A stretch of DNA of 64,000 nucleotides from Anaerolentibacter hominis (GCF_032380675.1 NZ_JAWDIX010000001.1:620001-684000); one strand, 5' to 3'. Numbered from the stretch's first letter, positions 16,017-25,381 are shown. Numbers and translations are program-made. Notes: a model not told the origin generated them from the letters alone.

Positions 16017-17369
16017 ATGGAAAATAGAATGGAATTTGATGTTGTAATCAGGGGCGGCAGGGTGATCGACCCGGAGACAGGTCTGGATGGTGTGCGGAAT
16101 GTGGGAATTACCGGCGCTGTAATATCTGCGGTCACAGAGGCCCCCCTCTGCGGCAGAATCGTGCTGGATGCCGCAGGGCTGGTGGTAAGCCCAGGATTTA
16201 TTGACATCCACACGCACGAGGATACCCTCAATCACAGCGGTGCGGGCAGCGCTCTTCCCATTCATACTTCCGCAGCGGCGCTTAAGACCGGAAACACGAC
16301 GATCGTGACAGGAAATTGCGGCCTGAGTTCCCTGCCGGTATCGGATTACAGCAAAGCGCTCAGGGAAGCTGATCTTCCCATCCACTGTCCGTTTCTGGTG
16401 GGAAACGTGGCTCTGCGGTATGCAGTGGGACTGGATAATTATACACCTGCGTCGCCAGACCAGATCGTGCAGATGGTCGGGCTGGCGGAAGAGGCGTTCC
16501 GGCAGGGGGCAATCGGAATCAGCTTTGGGCTGCAGTATGCCCCGGGTACATCGGAAGACGAACTGACCGCTCTGTGTCAGGCTGCCGCGGATGCAGATAA
16601 GTTCATGGCGGTGCATATGCGCTATGACTATCCGGAGAAGGCGGAGGAAACACTGGTGGAAATTATTTCCGCGGCGGAACGGACCGGAGTGAAAACAGAA
16701 ATTTCCCATCTGGCTGCCAATATTTACGGGGAAGGGAATATACGGAGAGCGGCGGAATTGATCGGACAGAGCACAGCAGATATTATGTGTGACGTCTATC
16801 CCTATAATGCCTGGGGGACAAGCCTTCAGTCGGCGGTATTTGACGAGGGGTTTCAGAATTTTAACTTTAACGTGGAGGATCTGGAGATTGTCAGCGGGGA
16901 GTATGCGGGGACTTACTGTACTGCAGAGCTGTTTGACAAGCTGAGAAAAGAGCCGGAGGAAATCCGGGTGGTCTGCCATAACGCCATGCCGATCCAGGAT
17001 GTGGAGGCCGCCTATTGTCTGCCTTTCGTCTCTGTGGGAAGTGACGGGCAGATGCAGTATGAAAATGGAGAATATCACGGGCATCCCCGGGGAAGCAGCT
17101 CGCCGGTTAAGTTCCTGGCCGAGTTTGTACGGGATAAGAATTTGATGCCTCTGGCGGAAGGTATCCGCAAGCTGACCTATCTGCCGGCCCTGCGGTGCGG
17201 CTTTGACAGGAAGGGCAGGATTCAGGCAGGAATGGATGCGGATATTACAATATTTGACTATGACAAACTGAAGGTAAACGCAGCCTTTGGCACCAATGTG
17301 TGCAATCTGCCTCCGGACGGCATCCGGTATGTGCTGACAGACGGAACGATTGCGTATCAGGGCAGATAG
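16017..17369 (+). CDS. N-acyl-D-amino-acid deacylase family amidohydrolase
   Basis: Metal-dependent amidohydrolase predicted to release D-amino acids from N-acyl derivatives. The 450-residue protein has the small beta-sandwich entry (VVIRGGRVIDPETG), the metal site VSPGFIDIHTHED, NCGLSSLP, a lysine-less middle with MAVHMRYDY, EISHLAAN (His), SVGSDGQMQY (Asp) and a C-terminal AGMDADITIFDYDKL strand. D-aminoacylases and D-glutamate deacylases share this order; isoaspartyl dipeptidase or dihydroorotase are less likely. ATG at 16017 has AAAGGAAA upstream; an in-frame ATG at 16029 is an alternative. The racemase gene follows after 26 bp, supporting D-amino acid use. Confidence 0.78.
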   Translation: MENRMEFDVVIRGGRVIDPETGLDGVRNVGITGAVISAVTEAPLCGRIVLDAAGLVVSPGFIDIHTHEDTLNHSGAGSALPIHTSAAALKTGNTTIVTGNCGLSSLPVSDYSKALREADLPIHCPFLVGNVALRYAVGLDNYTPASPDQIVQMVGLAEEAFRQGAIGISFGLQYAPGTSEDELTALCQAAADADKFMAVHMRYDYPEKAEETLVEIISAAERTGVKTEISHLAANIYGEGNIRRAAELIGQSTADIMCDVYPYNAWGTSLQSAVFDEGFQNFNFNVEDLEIVSGEYAGTYCTAELFDKLRKEPEEIRVVCHNAMPIQDVEAAYCLPFVSVGSDGQMQYENGEYHGHPRGSSSPVKFLAEFVRDKNLMPLAEGIRKLTYLPALRCGFDRKGRIQAGMDADITIFDYDKLKVNAAFGTNVCNLPPDGIRYVLTDGTIAYQGR

Positions 17370-17395
17370 GGAACAATTGTGAGAGGTAGATGAAC

Positions 17396-18181
17396 ATGGA
17401 ACAGTATCGGATAAGGATTGCGGACCCTGCGGAAAATATGACGGCTTTTGTGCTGGACGAGGTCCCGGAGCATGATTATGTAAGGGTTGCCACGGGTATA
17501 CTGGATAAGAAAGAACTGAAAATAGAACAGGTGGGGTTTGTGAAAGAGCCCAGGCTGGGCGGAATCTCACGCCTGGAAATGATGGGGGGAGAATTCTGCG
17601 GCAATGCAGCCCGCAGCTTTGGCTATATGCTCTGTGAAAATATGGGAGCGGCGAAAGGCAGAGTTCCGATTGAGATCACTGGATGTGATCGTCCGCTGAT
17701 GGTGGAAGCGGATCTGGCGGAGGGATGGGCCTGTACGGATATGCCGGTTCCTCTGGGCTTTGATACGCTCGTTATTCCGGAAATGGGAAGTCTGCCTGTG
17801 GTCGTGACAGAAGGAATCAGCCATGTGATTCTGGACGGACGGAAAGTGGATACGATGATGATCCAGATGGTGCTCTCCCAGGCCCGCAAGCAGCTTCGCT
17901 TCGATGCCCTGGGCATTCTGTTTCTACGAGAGGAATATATGTTTCCGGTGGTATATGTGCGGGAGACCAACTCCCTGGTCTATGAGAGCAGCTGCGGAAG
18001 CGGGTCGCTGGCCTGCGGCTGCTACCGGGCCAGAGAGTATGAAGAGGGATGCTTTATCTACTGCTTCAAACAGCCGGGCGGGGCAATAACAGCCCAGCTG
18101 AATAAGGAGGCGGGAGCGGTTTCTCAGTGTCAGATTGAAGGCAGGGTTTCTATTTCCGATATAATGACGGTGAATCTATAG
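17396..18181 (+). CDS. DapF-fold amino acid racemase/epimerase (diaminopimelate epimerase-like)
   Basis: Cofactor-independent two-cysteine racemase candidate. Both catalytic cysteines are visible: MMGGEFCGNAARSFGY in the N-terminal half and YESSCGSGSLACGCY in the C-terminal half. True DapF has CGNGxR and SCGTGA with other conserved residues that are missing here, so this is probably not the lysine/peptidoglycan enzyme. DapF-like relatives include histidine racemases (for example CntK of metallophore synthesis). Next to a D-aminoacylase and a sodium symporter, a role in converting the freed D-amino acid to the L form is likely. 261 residues; ATG at 17396 is 9 nt after GAGAGG, better than the ATG at 17390. 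Confidence 0.72.
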   Translation: MEQYRIRIADPAENMTAFVLDEVPEHDYVRVATGILDKKELKIEQVGFVKEPRLGGISRLEMMGGEFCGNAARSFGYMLCENMGAAKGRVPIEITGCDRPLMVEADLAEGWACTDMPVPLGFDTLVIPEMGSLPVVVTEGISHVILDGRKVDTMMIQMVLSQARKQLRFDALGILFLREEYMFPVVYVRETNSLVYESSCGSGSLACGCYRAREYEEGCFIYCFKQPGGAITAQLNKEAGAVSQCQIEGRVSISDIMTVNL

Positions 18182-18241
18182 ACAGGAGCAACGGATGGAT
18201 GCAGTATCGCAGGCAGGCCTGGGGTATGCAGAGGTATAAGT

Positions 18242-19123
18242 ATGGATATCAAACAGCTGCAATACTTTGTTACGGTTGTAAATGAGGGCAGTATTACGGC
18301 AGCGGCGAAAAAGCTCCATATGTCGCAGCCGCCGCTGAGCAGCCAGATGAAAGCGCTGGAAACGGAGCTGGGTGTTACTCTTTTTGTACGGGGTTCCAGA
18401 AAAGTCTCTGTGACGGACGCGGGTCAGCTGCTTTATGAGCGGGCAAATATGATTATAGAGCTGGCAGGCGTGACGGAGAGAGAACTTGGCAGCATGGGAA
18501 GCCATCTGGACGGGACTCTTCGGATCGGTACTATTTCTTCGTCCGGGATTGTCCTGGAACATTACATCAAGCCATTTAAGGACCAGCATCCCGCCATGCG
18601 CTATGAAGTGTATGAGGGAAATACGTTTCAGCTCATTGAGATGCTGAAAACAGGTGTAATCGAGCTGGCCCTGGTGAGAACGCCGTTTGCCAGCGAAGGC
18701 TTTGAATGTATCTATCTGCCGCCGGAAGAAATGGTGGCGGTGGGAGAGAGCAGATATTTTGAAGGGATGAATAAGGATGATCTGAGACTGCAGGATCTGG
18801 CGGACAGTCCGATTATCTTTTACAGGAGATTTGAAGCGCTGTTAACAGAGCACTTTCAGCAAAAACAGCTGAATCCTTCTATTCTGTGTGCCAATGACGA
18901 TGCCAGGACGACGATTCTGTGGGCGAATGCAGGACTGGGAATCGGAATCGTGCCGGAGACTATTGCTGATCTGATGAAGAAGGAGGGCATAGAGAAGTGC
19001 CGGCTGTCAGATGAGGGGCTGCGCACACGGATTACGCTGATCCGCAGAAAGGACCGGTATCAGTCTTTCGCGGCAAAGCGCTTTGAACAATTATTCAGGG
19101 AAAAAACAGGGGGCAAGGATTGA
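18242..19123 (+). CDS. LysR-family transcriptional regulator
   Basis: Regulator of 293 residues. The N-terminal winged HTH (residues ~1-60) reads MDIKQLQYFVTVVNEGSITAAAKKL with the recognition helix MSQPPLSSQMKALE. A linker helix and a periplasmic-binding-like effector domain (~90-290) follow, with LRIGTISSSG and ELALVRTPF. ATG at 18242 has GCAGAGG upstream. It lies 60 bp after the racemase gene and just ahead of two transporter genes on the same strand, so it may control either the D-amino-acid genes or the CHR pair. Confidence 0.9.
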   Translation: MDIKQLQYFVTVVNEGSITAAAKKLHMSQPPLSSQMKALETELGVTLFVRGSRKVSVTDAGQLLYERANMIIELAGVTERELGSMGSHLDGTLRIGTISSSGIVLEHYIKPFKDQHPAMRYEVYEGNTFQLIEMLKTGVIELALVRTPFASEGFECIYLPPEEMVAVGESRYFEGMNKDDLRLQDLADSPIIFYRRFEALLTEHFQQKQLNPSILCANDDARTTILWANAGLGIGIVPETIADLMKKEGIEKCRLSDEGLRTRITLIRRKDRYQSFAAKRFEQLFREKTGGKD

Positions 19124-19177
19124 GTCAATGCCAGAATGCAGATGATTTCAATTACTTTGAAATGGAGAGGATAGAAA

Positions 19178-19744
19178 ATGGGTGAACTGGTTGATTTATT
19201 TCTCACGTTTATGAGAATAGGCGGACTGACGTTCGGCGGCGGATATGCGATGCTTCCGATGCTTCAGGCCGAGGTGGTGGAGAACAAAAAATGGGCTACC
19301 GAGGAAGAACTGCTCAATTATTATGCGGTCGGACAGTGTACGCCGGGAATTATCGCTGTAAATACGGCTACCTTTATCGGCTATAAAAGGAAGGGGGTGC
19401 TGGGCGGCTGTGTGGCGACTCTGGGTGTGGTATTTCCGTCGCTGGTAATCATTTCAATCATCGCCGCCTTTATCCAGAATTTTGCTCATCTGGATGTAGT
19501 GCAGCATGCCTTCGCCGGTATCCGGATAACGGTTGCGGTTCTGATGTTTAATACAATACTGCGTCTTTGGAAAACCGGTGTGAAGGATGTGATCGGCATT
19601 GTGCTGTTTTTGCTGGGCTTCGGCATTTCCGCGTTCACGGGGATCTCGCCGATCTTTGTGGTTATTCTTGCTATTGTACTGGGAATCGGGGCCAATGTAA
19701 GCGGTATGGTGCAGAAGATAAAGAAGGGAGGAGAGCGTAAATGA
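19178..19744 (+). CDS. Chromate transporter family protein, short form (subunit 1)
   Basis: CHR-domain membrane protein of 188 residues with about five hydrophobic segments. The signature FGGGYAMLPMLQAEVV near residue 18 and GQCTPGIIAVNTATFIGY near 55 are the usual CHR motifs. Short CHR proteins are encoded as adjacent pairs that work together, and this one overlaps its partner by 4 nt. The real substrate in anaerobes is not established; chromate is only the family name. ATG at 19178 has GGAGAGGA upstream. Confidence 0.87.
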   Translation: MGELVDLFLTFMRIGGLTFGGGYAMLPMLQAEVVENKKWATEEELLNYYAVGQCTPGIIAVNTATFIGYKRKGVLGGCVATLGVVFPSLVIISIIAAFIQNFAHLDVVQHAFAGIRITVAVLMFNTILRLWKTGVKDVIGIVLFLLGFGISAFTGISPIFVVILAIVLGIGANVSGMVQKIKKGGERK

Positions 19745-20310
19745 TAGTGACATATCTGACTCTTTTCTTTGAATTCTTCAAGACCGGCCTGTTCGCTGTG
19801 GGCGGCGGTATGGCCACGCTGCCGTTTTTATATGAAATTGCGGCAAAGTATCCCTGGTTTACCACCGCACAGCTGGCGGATATGATTGCGGTCTCGGAAT
19901 CCACTCCCGGCCCGATCGGAATCAATATGGCGACCTATGCCGGCTATCATACAGGAGGGGTACTGGGAGGGGTGATTGCGACGTTTGCCCTGGTTCTGCC
20001 TTCTCTGATCGTTATCATGGTCGTGGCAAATTTTTTAAAGCGGTTTAATGACAGCAAGGCCGTTCAATATGCCTTTTACGGCCTGCGTCCTGCGGTCACC
20101 GGGTTGATCGCTGCCGCGGCTCTGGAGGTATTTAAGCTTACCATTCTCAGCTGGGATGCCTTTGTCCGGACAAAAAATATCCTGGACTTCTTCCACTGGG
20201 AGAGTCTGGCTATCTTCGCTGTTTTATTTATTGCCATGAAGAAAATAAAAATACATCCTGTATTCTTTATTGCAGCAGGAGCCCTGCTCGGCGTCCTGTT
20301 AAAGCTGTAG
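19741..20310 (+). CDS. Chromate transporter family protein, short form (subunit 2)
   Basis: Partner of the preceding CHR protein: 189 residues, with FAVGGGMATLPFLYEIAAKY at the N-terminus and SESTPGPIGINMATYAGY as the second motif. The ATG overlaps the upstream stop codon (ATGA) and has GGAGGAGAG upstream, so translation is coupled. The pair probably forms an antiparallel heterodimer, by analogy to characterised short CHR pairs. Confidence 0.87.
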   Translation: MIVTYLTLFFEFFKTGLFAVGGGMATLPFLYEIAAKYPWFTTAQLADMIAVSESTPGPIGINMATYAGYHTGGVLGGVIATFALVLPSLIVIMVVANFLKRFNDSKAVQYAFYGLRPAVTGLIAAAALEVFKLTILSWDAFVRTKNILDFFHWESLAIFAVLFIAMKKIKIHPVFFIAAGALLGVLLKL

Positions 20311-20640
20311 GAGCAGCTCGGACAGGCAGTAAAGGATAAACAGAAGCAGAAGCAGATAAAAAGAGTCACGTATTTTATGAAGCATAGCGCACCGCCTGCA
20401 TTCGTTCTTATGTTATTGTATGCCGGATTGGGGAAAGAGGGTCCCGGGGTGTCTGTCGAGCTGAGCGGGGGAGAAGGTTATGAATTCATGAAAATTATAT
20501 GAATTTTGCACAAAAAGGATTTCTTTTTCGATAGGGTTGTGGTACTCTAGTTTCGTTATTATCATGAGCGCTTTGCCCGTGCGGACCGGTGTCCGCAGAG
20601 CAGAGACATAGGAAAATCGACAAGGGGATTATTTAATATT
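20311..20640. other. Intergenic stretch with a leader hairpin, no gene seen
   Basis: 330 bp between the CHR pair and the lipoprotein gene. No convincing coding frame was found. A short hairpin TGCGGAC-CGGT-GTCCGCA (20580-20597) sits 43 bp before the next start codon. It lacks a T tract, so it is more likely a 5' UTR structure than a terminator. Confidence 0.5.
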
Positions 20641-21705
20641 ATGAAAAAAATTGTTACCGTTCTTGCTGTGATGATCTGTGCTACCGTGGTACTGACCGGA
20701 TGCGGCAAAAAAGAAAATACGGATGATGCATCTGGCAAAGTGGTACTGGAGAACGATTACATCACCATCGGCGAATACAAAGGATTAAACTATACGCCGG
20801 AAGATATTGCAATCACGGAAGAAGATTATAATAATGAGCTTGCCGCGGTGCTGGAATCCTACGGAACCACCCGGAAGGTTACAGATCGGGGCGTACAGGA
20901 AGGCGACACGATTGTACTGGATTTTGAGGGAAGCTTCCAGGGAGAAGCGATGGATGCTGCCACAGCGGTTGACTATGAACTGGAGGTGGGTAACAGCGGA
21001 TTTATCCCAGGCTTTGATGAAGCTCTGATTGACAGGAAGATCGGTAAGGAATTTGAATTTACCGTGAAATTCCCTGACCCGTATGAAAATGATACAAAGC
21101 TGTCCGGTCAGGACGTGACTTTTAAATGTACGGTAAAATCTATCGAAGAGCTGGTAGCCGCCCAGCTGACAGATGAATTCGTGAAGGAAAATTTCGACGA
21201 GCCGGATGTGAATTCTTTTAAGGATAGCCTGAAGGAGAGCCTGATCGACGCAGCGAAGGAGAAGGCGACCAATACGGATAAAGAGGCGGTATGGAGCCAG
21301 GTTATCGCTTCTGCCTCTGTGAAACAGTATCCGGAAGATAAGATGACGGCTTACAAAGAAGAAATTACGACTTATTATAAGAGCATGGCGGACTACTACG
21401 GTATGGAGTTTGCAGACTTTTTAAGCTCTCAGATGAGTATGGATGAGGAGACGTTCAATCAGCAGGCGCAGGCTTATGCGGAGTCCCTGTGTATGGAAGA
21501 CCTGGTTGTAAATCTGATCAGTGAGACAGAGAACCTTGCGCTTACGGATGAGGATATGGCGGCCGGATATGCCAGATTTGAAGAGGATTACGGCATGGCG
21601 GAGGAAGAGGTCAACGAGTACTTTGGCACGGAGGATGCATTCCGTACAGAACTGCTCTACGAGAAAGTCGTGAATTTTGTACTGGAAAATGCAGTGTCGG
21701 CGTAA
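20641..21705 (+). CDS. Trigger-factor-like FKBP-type peptidyl-prolyl isomerase lipoprotein
   Basis: Predicted extracytoplasmic folding factor. The signal peptide ends in the lipobox VVLTGCGKK (Cys at residue 21), so it is anchored by lipid. Residues ~80-165 form an FKBP-type domain as in trigger factor (EGDTIVLDFEGSFQG, VGNSGFIPGFDEALI, VTFKCTVKSIEE). Residues ~170-345 are helical and resemble the trigger factor C-terminal arm. The ribosome-binding N-terminal domain of cytosolic trigger factor is absent. 354 residues. A role like PrsA, folding exported proteins, is inferred. ATG at 20641 has AAGGGGA 10 nt upstream. A clear terminator follows. Confidence 0.83.
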   Translation: MKKIVTVLAVMICATVVLTGCGKKENTDDASGKVVLENDYITIGEYKGLNYTPEDIAITEEDYNNELAAVLESYGTTRKVTDRGVQEGDTIVLDFEGSFQGEAMDAATAVDYELEVGNSGFIPGFDEALIDRKIGKEFEFTVKFPDPYENDTKLSGQDVTFKCTVKSIEELVAAQLTDEFVKENFDEPDVNSFKDSLKESLIDAAKEKATNTDKEAVWSQVIASASVKQYPEDKMTAYKEEITTYYKSMADYYGMEFADFLSSQMSMDEETFNQQAQAYAESLCMEDLVVNLISETENLALTDEDMAAGYARFEEDYGMAEEEVNEYFGTEDAFRTELLYEKVVNFVLENAVSA

Positions 21706-21731
21706 GTATCTGACATTATAATGAGAAAACG

Positions 21732-21763
21732 AAACGAGTCACATATATGTGGCTCGTTTTTCT
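21732..21763 (+). terminator. Rho-independent terminator
   Basis: Stem AAACGAG-t-CACA (21732-21743) / TGTG-g-CTCGTTT (21748-21759) followed by TTTTTCTTT. It ends the PPIase transcript and overlaps what would otherwise look like an early start of the next frame. Confidence 0.88.
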
Positions 21764-21831
21764 TTCATTTTTGGATTCGAACGGCTATAATGAGAATTAA
21801 GAGAATTGGGAGTTTCATGGAAAGAGAGGAT

Positions 21832-23280
21832 ATGATGATGAGCAGGGTCAGGGTACATAAAAAAGCATATCAGAACAGAGGCAGGGGCATCCTCCTGCTG
21901 ACGGCAGTGCTGGCGCTGGTGTTTTTACTGCCCATGGGAAGGGTGCGGGAAGCAGAGGCGGCCGCGGTAAAGCTGAACAGCACGAAGAAGACGCTGTATG
22001 TGTCTGAGACTTATACGCTGAAACTGAGCGGGACGAAGGCCAGGGTGAACTGGTCGAGCAGTAAGAAATCGGTGGCGGCGGTATCTTCCGCCGGGAAAGT
22101 AACTGCTGTGAAAGCGGGCAGCGCCACCATAACAGCGAAGGTAAATGGAAAAAAATACAGCTGTAAAGTGACAGTGAAAAAACCGACCATGAAGCCGTCC
22201 AGCGTGACCATGGACAGAACCGGGACAAAACAGCTGAAGCTGAATAAAACCTATAAAAATGTAAAATGGAGCAGCTCCAATAAGGCTGTTGCTGCGGTTA
22301 ATAATAAGGGGCTGGTTACCGCTGCCGGGTTTGGAACCTGTACGATAACGGCGAAAGTCGGCAGTGTGTCCTTAAAGTGCAAGGTTACAATACCCGAACC
22401 GGTAATGGAACACGGCGGCGGCTATCTGAAAACCGGGACGTCACGGCAATTTACTCTCTCCGGAGGAGAGGGGGAGGTGACGTGGAGCAGTTCGGACGAC
22501 CAGATCGCTTCTGTGGATACACAGGGGTTTGTCACGGGAAAGAAAGCGGGAACGGCGACGATCTACGCCGATATCGAAGGTTACACCTGTTCCGCGCAGA
22601 TTACGGTGACCGACCGGGAACTGTTTGCTGATAAAACCGAACTGAACTTTCCGGAACTGGAGGACCAGATCGTGAAAGTTACTTTTCTGCAGAAAAAGGA
22701 ATTAAAACTGGAAGTCGGCAGCCTCTCAGTGGCCACGGCCAGATGGGGAGAGCAGGATCTGGATACCGGTGCAGGGACACTGATCATCACGCCCTTATCC
22801 CAGGGACAGACGGTCATTAAGATTACCTCTCCTTATACCAGCGAGGTCCTTTCAATTTCCGTATCCGTCACAGCTGCGCCGAAACCGCAGATTCTTTCTC
22901 CTCAGTACCGGGTGTATCTCCTTCCTGATACCAGGATGGATGCACTGAGTGTTGTATTTACTGTCGTAAATGACGGCAGCAAGCCTATGCGGATTTACAG
23001 CGGAGGCGCGGCCCTGATCGACGAAGATTATCCTTTTTATGACCGCACGCTGTACCTGATTGATACTGATATTTTTGAACGGACGAAGCAGATCGTTCCG
23101 ATTGAGTATGTGGATATTCAGCCGGGCAGTTCTTATATCTGCATCTATCTTGTCCAGGGTAACAGCACTTGGTATGACAAGTATACCTATATCTTTTTCC
23201 GATTTCTGTACGATGGGGTGGACTATTTAAATCATTCCAGCTATTATTACGGCAGCATCTATGACTATTACACCAGGTAA
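21832..23280 (+). CDS. Exported BIG2 Ig-like domain protein
   Basis: Secreted surface protein. An N-terminal signal peptide (LLLTAVLALVFLLP, ending near AEAA) is followed by three BIG2 Ig-like repeats. Each has the WSSS and VTA..G.ATITA signature: about 70 residues with NWSSSKKSVAAVSS, then KWSSSNKAVAAVNN, then TWSSSDDQIASVDT. A C-terminal beta-rich region of ~200 residues with many Tyr follows and is not recognised. The frame is open back to 21721, but that part overlaps the terminator. I chose the ATG cluster at 21832-21838, after AGAGAGGA. Probable adhesin or cell-wall binding role; no LPXTG or SLH motif. Confidence 0.78.
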   Translation: MMMSRVRVHKKAYQNRGRGILLLTAVLALVFLLPMGRVREAEAAAVKLNSTKKTLYVSETYTLKLSGTKARVNWSSSKKSVAAVSSAGKVTAVKAGSATITAKVNGKKYSCKVTVKKPTMKPSSVTMDRTGTKQLKLNKTYKNVKWSSSNKAVAAVNNKGLVTAAGFGTCTITAKVGSVSLKCKVTIPEPVMEHGGGYLKTGTSRQFTLSGGEGEVTWSSSDDQIASVDTQGFVTGKKAGTATIYADIEGYTCSAQITVTDRELFADKTELNFPELEDQIVKVTFLQKKELKLEVGSLSVATARWGEQDLDTGAGTLIITPLSQGQTVIKITSPYTSEVLSISVSVTAAPKPQILSPQYRVYLLPDTRMDALSVVFTVVNDGSKPMRIYSGGAALIDEDYPFYDRTLYLIDTDIFERTKQIVPIEYVDIQPGSSYICIYLVQGNSTWYDKYTYIFFRFLYDGVDYLNHSSYYYGSIYDYYTR

Positions 23281-23345
23281 GCCGGCGCTACCCTATACCA
23301 AAGATAAAGCGCGGTCCGGGACGGGCCGGAAAGGTGGACTCATTT

Positions 23346-23825
23346 ATGAATAAGGAAATGTTCAGGCTGCCGCTTGGCTGCCTGGCTGCCGGAATTCTGC
23401 TGGATATTGCTTCGAAGATTTACATATCGGTGCGTTTGGACAAAACGGCGGGAACGGAGATTACCGCACCGGATACCTTTTTCTTCATGCTGCTGCTGTC
23501 ACTGGTTATCTTTATTGTGATCGGGTTTCTGCTGCACAGGACGCAGACAAGGGATTCTCTGATCAGATCGGCGACCCTGATCGTAGCCTATGGGATGATT
23601 GTTCTGTTTCTGGAGCGGGTTGTACAGCATTTTGGGCTTTATCCGGCATTTATGACCTGGCTGTTTCTGCCGCTTAAGCTGTTTGATGTGATAACGGATC
23701 TGCTGCTTAAAGTAACGGGAGCGGGGCAGATCAGTATGCTGCTGGTGCTGCCGTCCCTGTTTGCACCTTATCTCTTTGTATTATTCGGAAAAAAAGAGGC
23801 GGGAGAACAGCAGGAAGTAAATTGA
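23346..23825 (+). CDS. Four-helix integral membrane protein of unknown function
   Basis: 159 residues with four to five hydrophobic segments (about residues 8-26, 42-62, 76-92, 100-125, 132-152) and a charged C-terminal tail (GKKEAGEQQEVN). No family recognised. I chose ATG at 23346, 8 nt after AAGGTGG; the frame opens earlier with a GTG at 23334 that lies inside that ribosome site. It sits 65 bp downstream of the BIG2 protein on the same strand and may be cotranscribed with it. Confidence 0.65.
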   Translation: MNKEMFRLPLGCLAAGILLDIASKIYISVRLDKTAGTEITAPDTFFFMLLLSLVIFIVIGFLLHRTQTRDSLIRSATLIVAYGMIVLFLERVVQHFGLYPAFMTWLFLPLKLFDVITDLLLKVTGAGQISMLLVLPSLFAPYLFVLFGKKEAGEQQEVN

Positions 23826-23942
23826 GAGGCGTAAGAGGCAGGAAATTCTTGCATTCCGCTGCCGCCATAAATATAATAAAGAAGAATTGTACATAAAAGG
23901 TAACGATATTTTTATAAATAACGAGAGGGGAATGAAGATAAG

Positions 23943-25334
23943 ATGGATTTAATTCATATAAGAGACCTGCACAGGGAGTTCGGACTTTTTTCCGGTCAGA
24001 AGGTTACCATAGGAGGGTGGCTTCGGAGTATCCGGGATTCGAAAAGCTTTGGATTTCTGGTCGTTCACGACGGTACCTTCTTTGAGCCGGTTCAGGTAGT
24101 ATATCATGATGATCTGCCTAACTTTCAGGAAATCTGCAAGCTCAATGTGGGGGCTGCCCTGATTATTACCGGGACGGTGGTTTTAACGCCGGAGGCAAAG
24201 CAGCCCTTTGAGATCCAGGCAAGTGAAGTAAAGGTGGAGGGAGTGTCCGCACCGGAATACCCGCTGCAGAAAAAACGGCACAGCTATGAATATCTGAGGA
24301 CGATCTCTCATCTGCGTCCCCGTACCAACACATTCCAGGCGGTGTTCAGAGTAAGGTCCCTGGCGGCCTATGCCATCCATAAGTTTTTCCAGGACAGGGA
24401 TTTTGTCTATGTGCACACGCCGATTATTACAGGCAGTGACTGTGAGGGAGCAGGGGAAATGTTCCAGGTTACGACGATGGATCTGAACCAGATTCCTAAA
24501 ACGGAAGAAGGAGGCGTTGACTTCAGAGATGATTTCTTCGGCAAGCCCACCAATCTGACGGTAAGCGGCCAGCTTAACGGGGAAACCTATGCTATGGCAT
24601 TTAAGAATATCTATACGTTCGGCCCCACCTTTCGGGCAGAGAATTCCAATACCACCAGGCATGCAGCGGAATTTTGGATGATTGAGCCGGAGATCGCATT
24701 TGCCGACTTAAAGGACGATATGATTCTGGCCCAGAGTATGCTGAAATTTGTGATTTCCTATGTGATGGAACACGCGCCGGAAGAGATGGCGTTTTTCAAC
24801 CAGTTTATTGATAAAGGGCTGATCGAACGGCTCAACCATGTGGTAAGTTCAGAGTTTGGACGTGTGACCTACACGGAGGCAATCGAGATTCTGGAGAAAC
24901 ACAACGATGAATTTGACTACAAGGTGTTCTGGGGCTGTGATCTGCAGACCGAACATGAGCGGTATCTGACGGAACAGGTCTTTAAACGTCCGGTATTTGT
25001 TACAGATTATCCGAAGGAGATCAAAGCTTTCTATATGAAACTGAATGATGACGGCAGGACGGTGGCGGCTATGGACTGCCTGGTTCCGGGAATCGGAGAG
25101 ATTATCGGAGGAAGCCAGAGAGAGGATGACTATGACAAACTGCTGGCCAGAATGAAGGAGCTGGATCTTAACGAAGAAGATTATGGATTCTATCTGGATC
25201 TGAGAAAATTTGGTTCAGCCAGACATGCCGGATTCGGCCTGGGCTTCGAGCGCTGCATTATGTACCTCACCGGGATGGGCAATATCCGTGATGTGATCCC
25301 GTTCCCCAGGACGGTAAATAACTGTGAATTATAA
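23943..25334 (+). CDS. asnS: Asparaginyl-tRNA synthetase
   Basis: Charges tRNA-Asn with asparagine in the cytoplasm. 463 residues with an N-terminal OB-fold anticodon domain (residues ~17-100, GQKVTIGGWLRSIRDSK) and a class II catalytic domain. Visible: GSDCEGAGEMFQVTT, motif 2 TFRAENSNTTRHAAEFWMIE, and motif 3 GFGLGFERCIMYLTGM. The length and the RHAAEFW spacing separate AsnS from AspS. No T-box leader is visible in the short (117 bp) upstream gap. A 15-bp terminator follows. Confidence 0.96.
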   Translation: MDLIHIRDLHREFGLFSGQKVTIGGWLRSIRDSKSFGFLVVHDGTFFEPVQVVYHDDLPNFQEICKLNVGAALIITGTVVLTPEAKQPFEIQASEVKVEGVSAPEYPLQKKRHSYEYLRTISHLRPRTNTFQAVFRVRSLAAYAIHKFFQDRDFVYVHTPIITGSDCEGAGEMFQVTTMDLNQIPKTEEGGVDFRDDFFGKPTNLTVSGQLNGETYAMAFKNIYTFGPTFRAENSNTTRHAAEFWMIEPEIAFADLKDDMILAQSMLKFVISYVMEHAPEEMAFFNQFIDKGLIERLNHVVSSEFGRVTYTEAIEILEKHNDEFDYKVFWGCDLQTEHERYLTEQVFKRPVFVTDYPKEIKAFYMKLNDDGRTVAAMDCLVPGIGEIIGGSQREDDYDKLLARMKELDLNEEDYGFYLDLRKFGSARHAGFGLGFERCIMYLTGMGNIRDVIPFPRTVNNCEL

Positions 25335-25381
25335 TATCTGATTGCTGCCGGAACAGCAGCATGGAATAGAGAACGGAGCAT

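Noticed and set aside
15975..17570. 531-codon minus-strand frame opposite the deacylase gene
   Set aside because: Mirror frame of a well-supported amidohydrolase; His/Arg/Gln-rich composition without any domain.
19178..20310. Chromate resistance determinant
   Set aside because: Family name only; short CHR pairs are common in anaerobes and no other metal-resistance gene is present.
23826..23942. T-box riboswitch ahead of asnS
   Set aside because: The gap is only 117 bp and shows no AGGGTGG-type T-box sequence, specifier stem or terminator.
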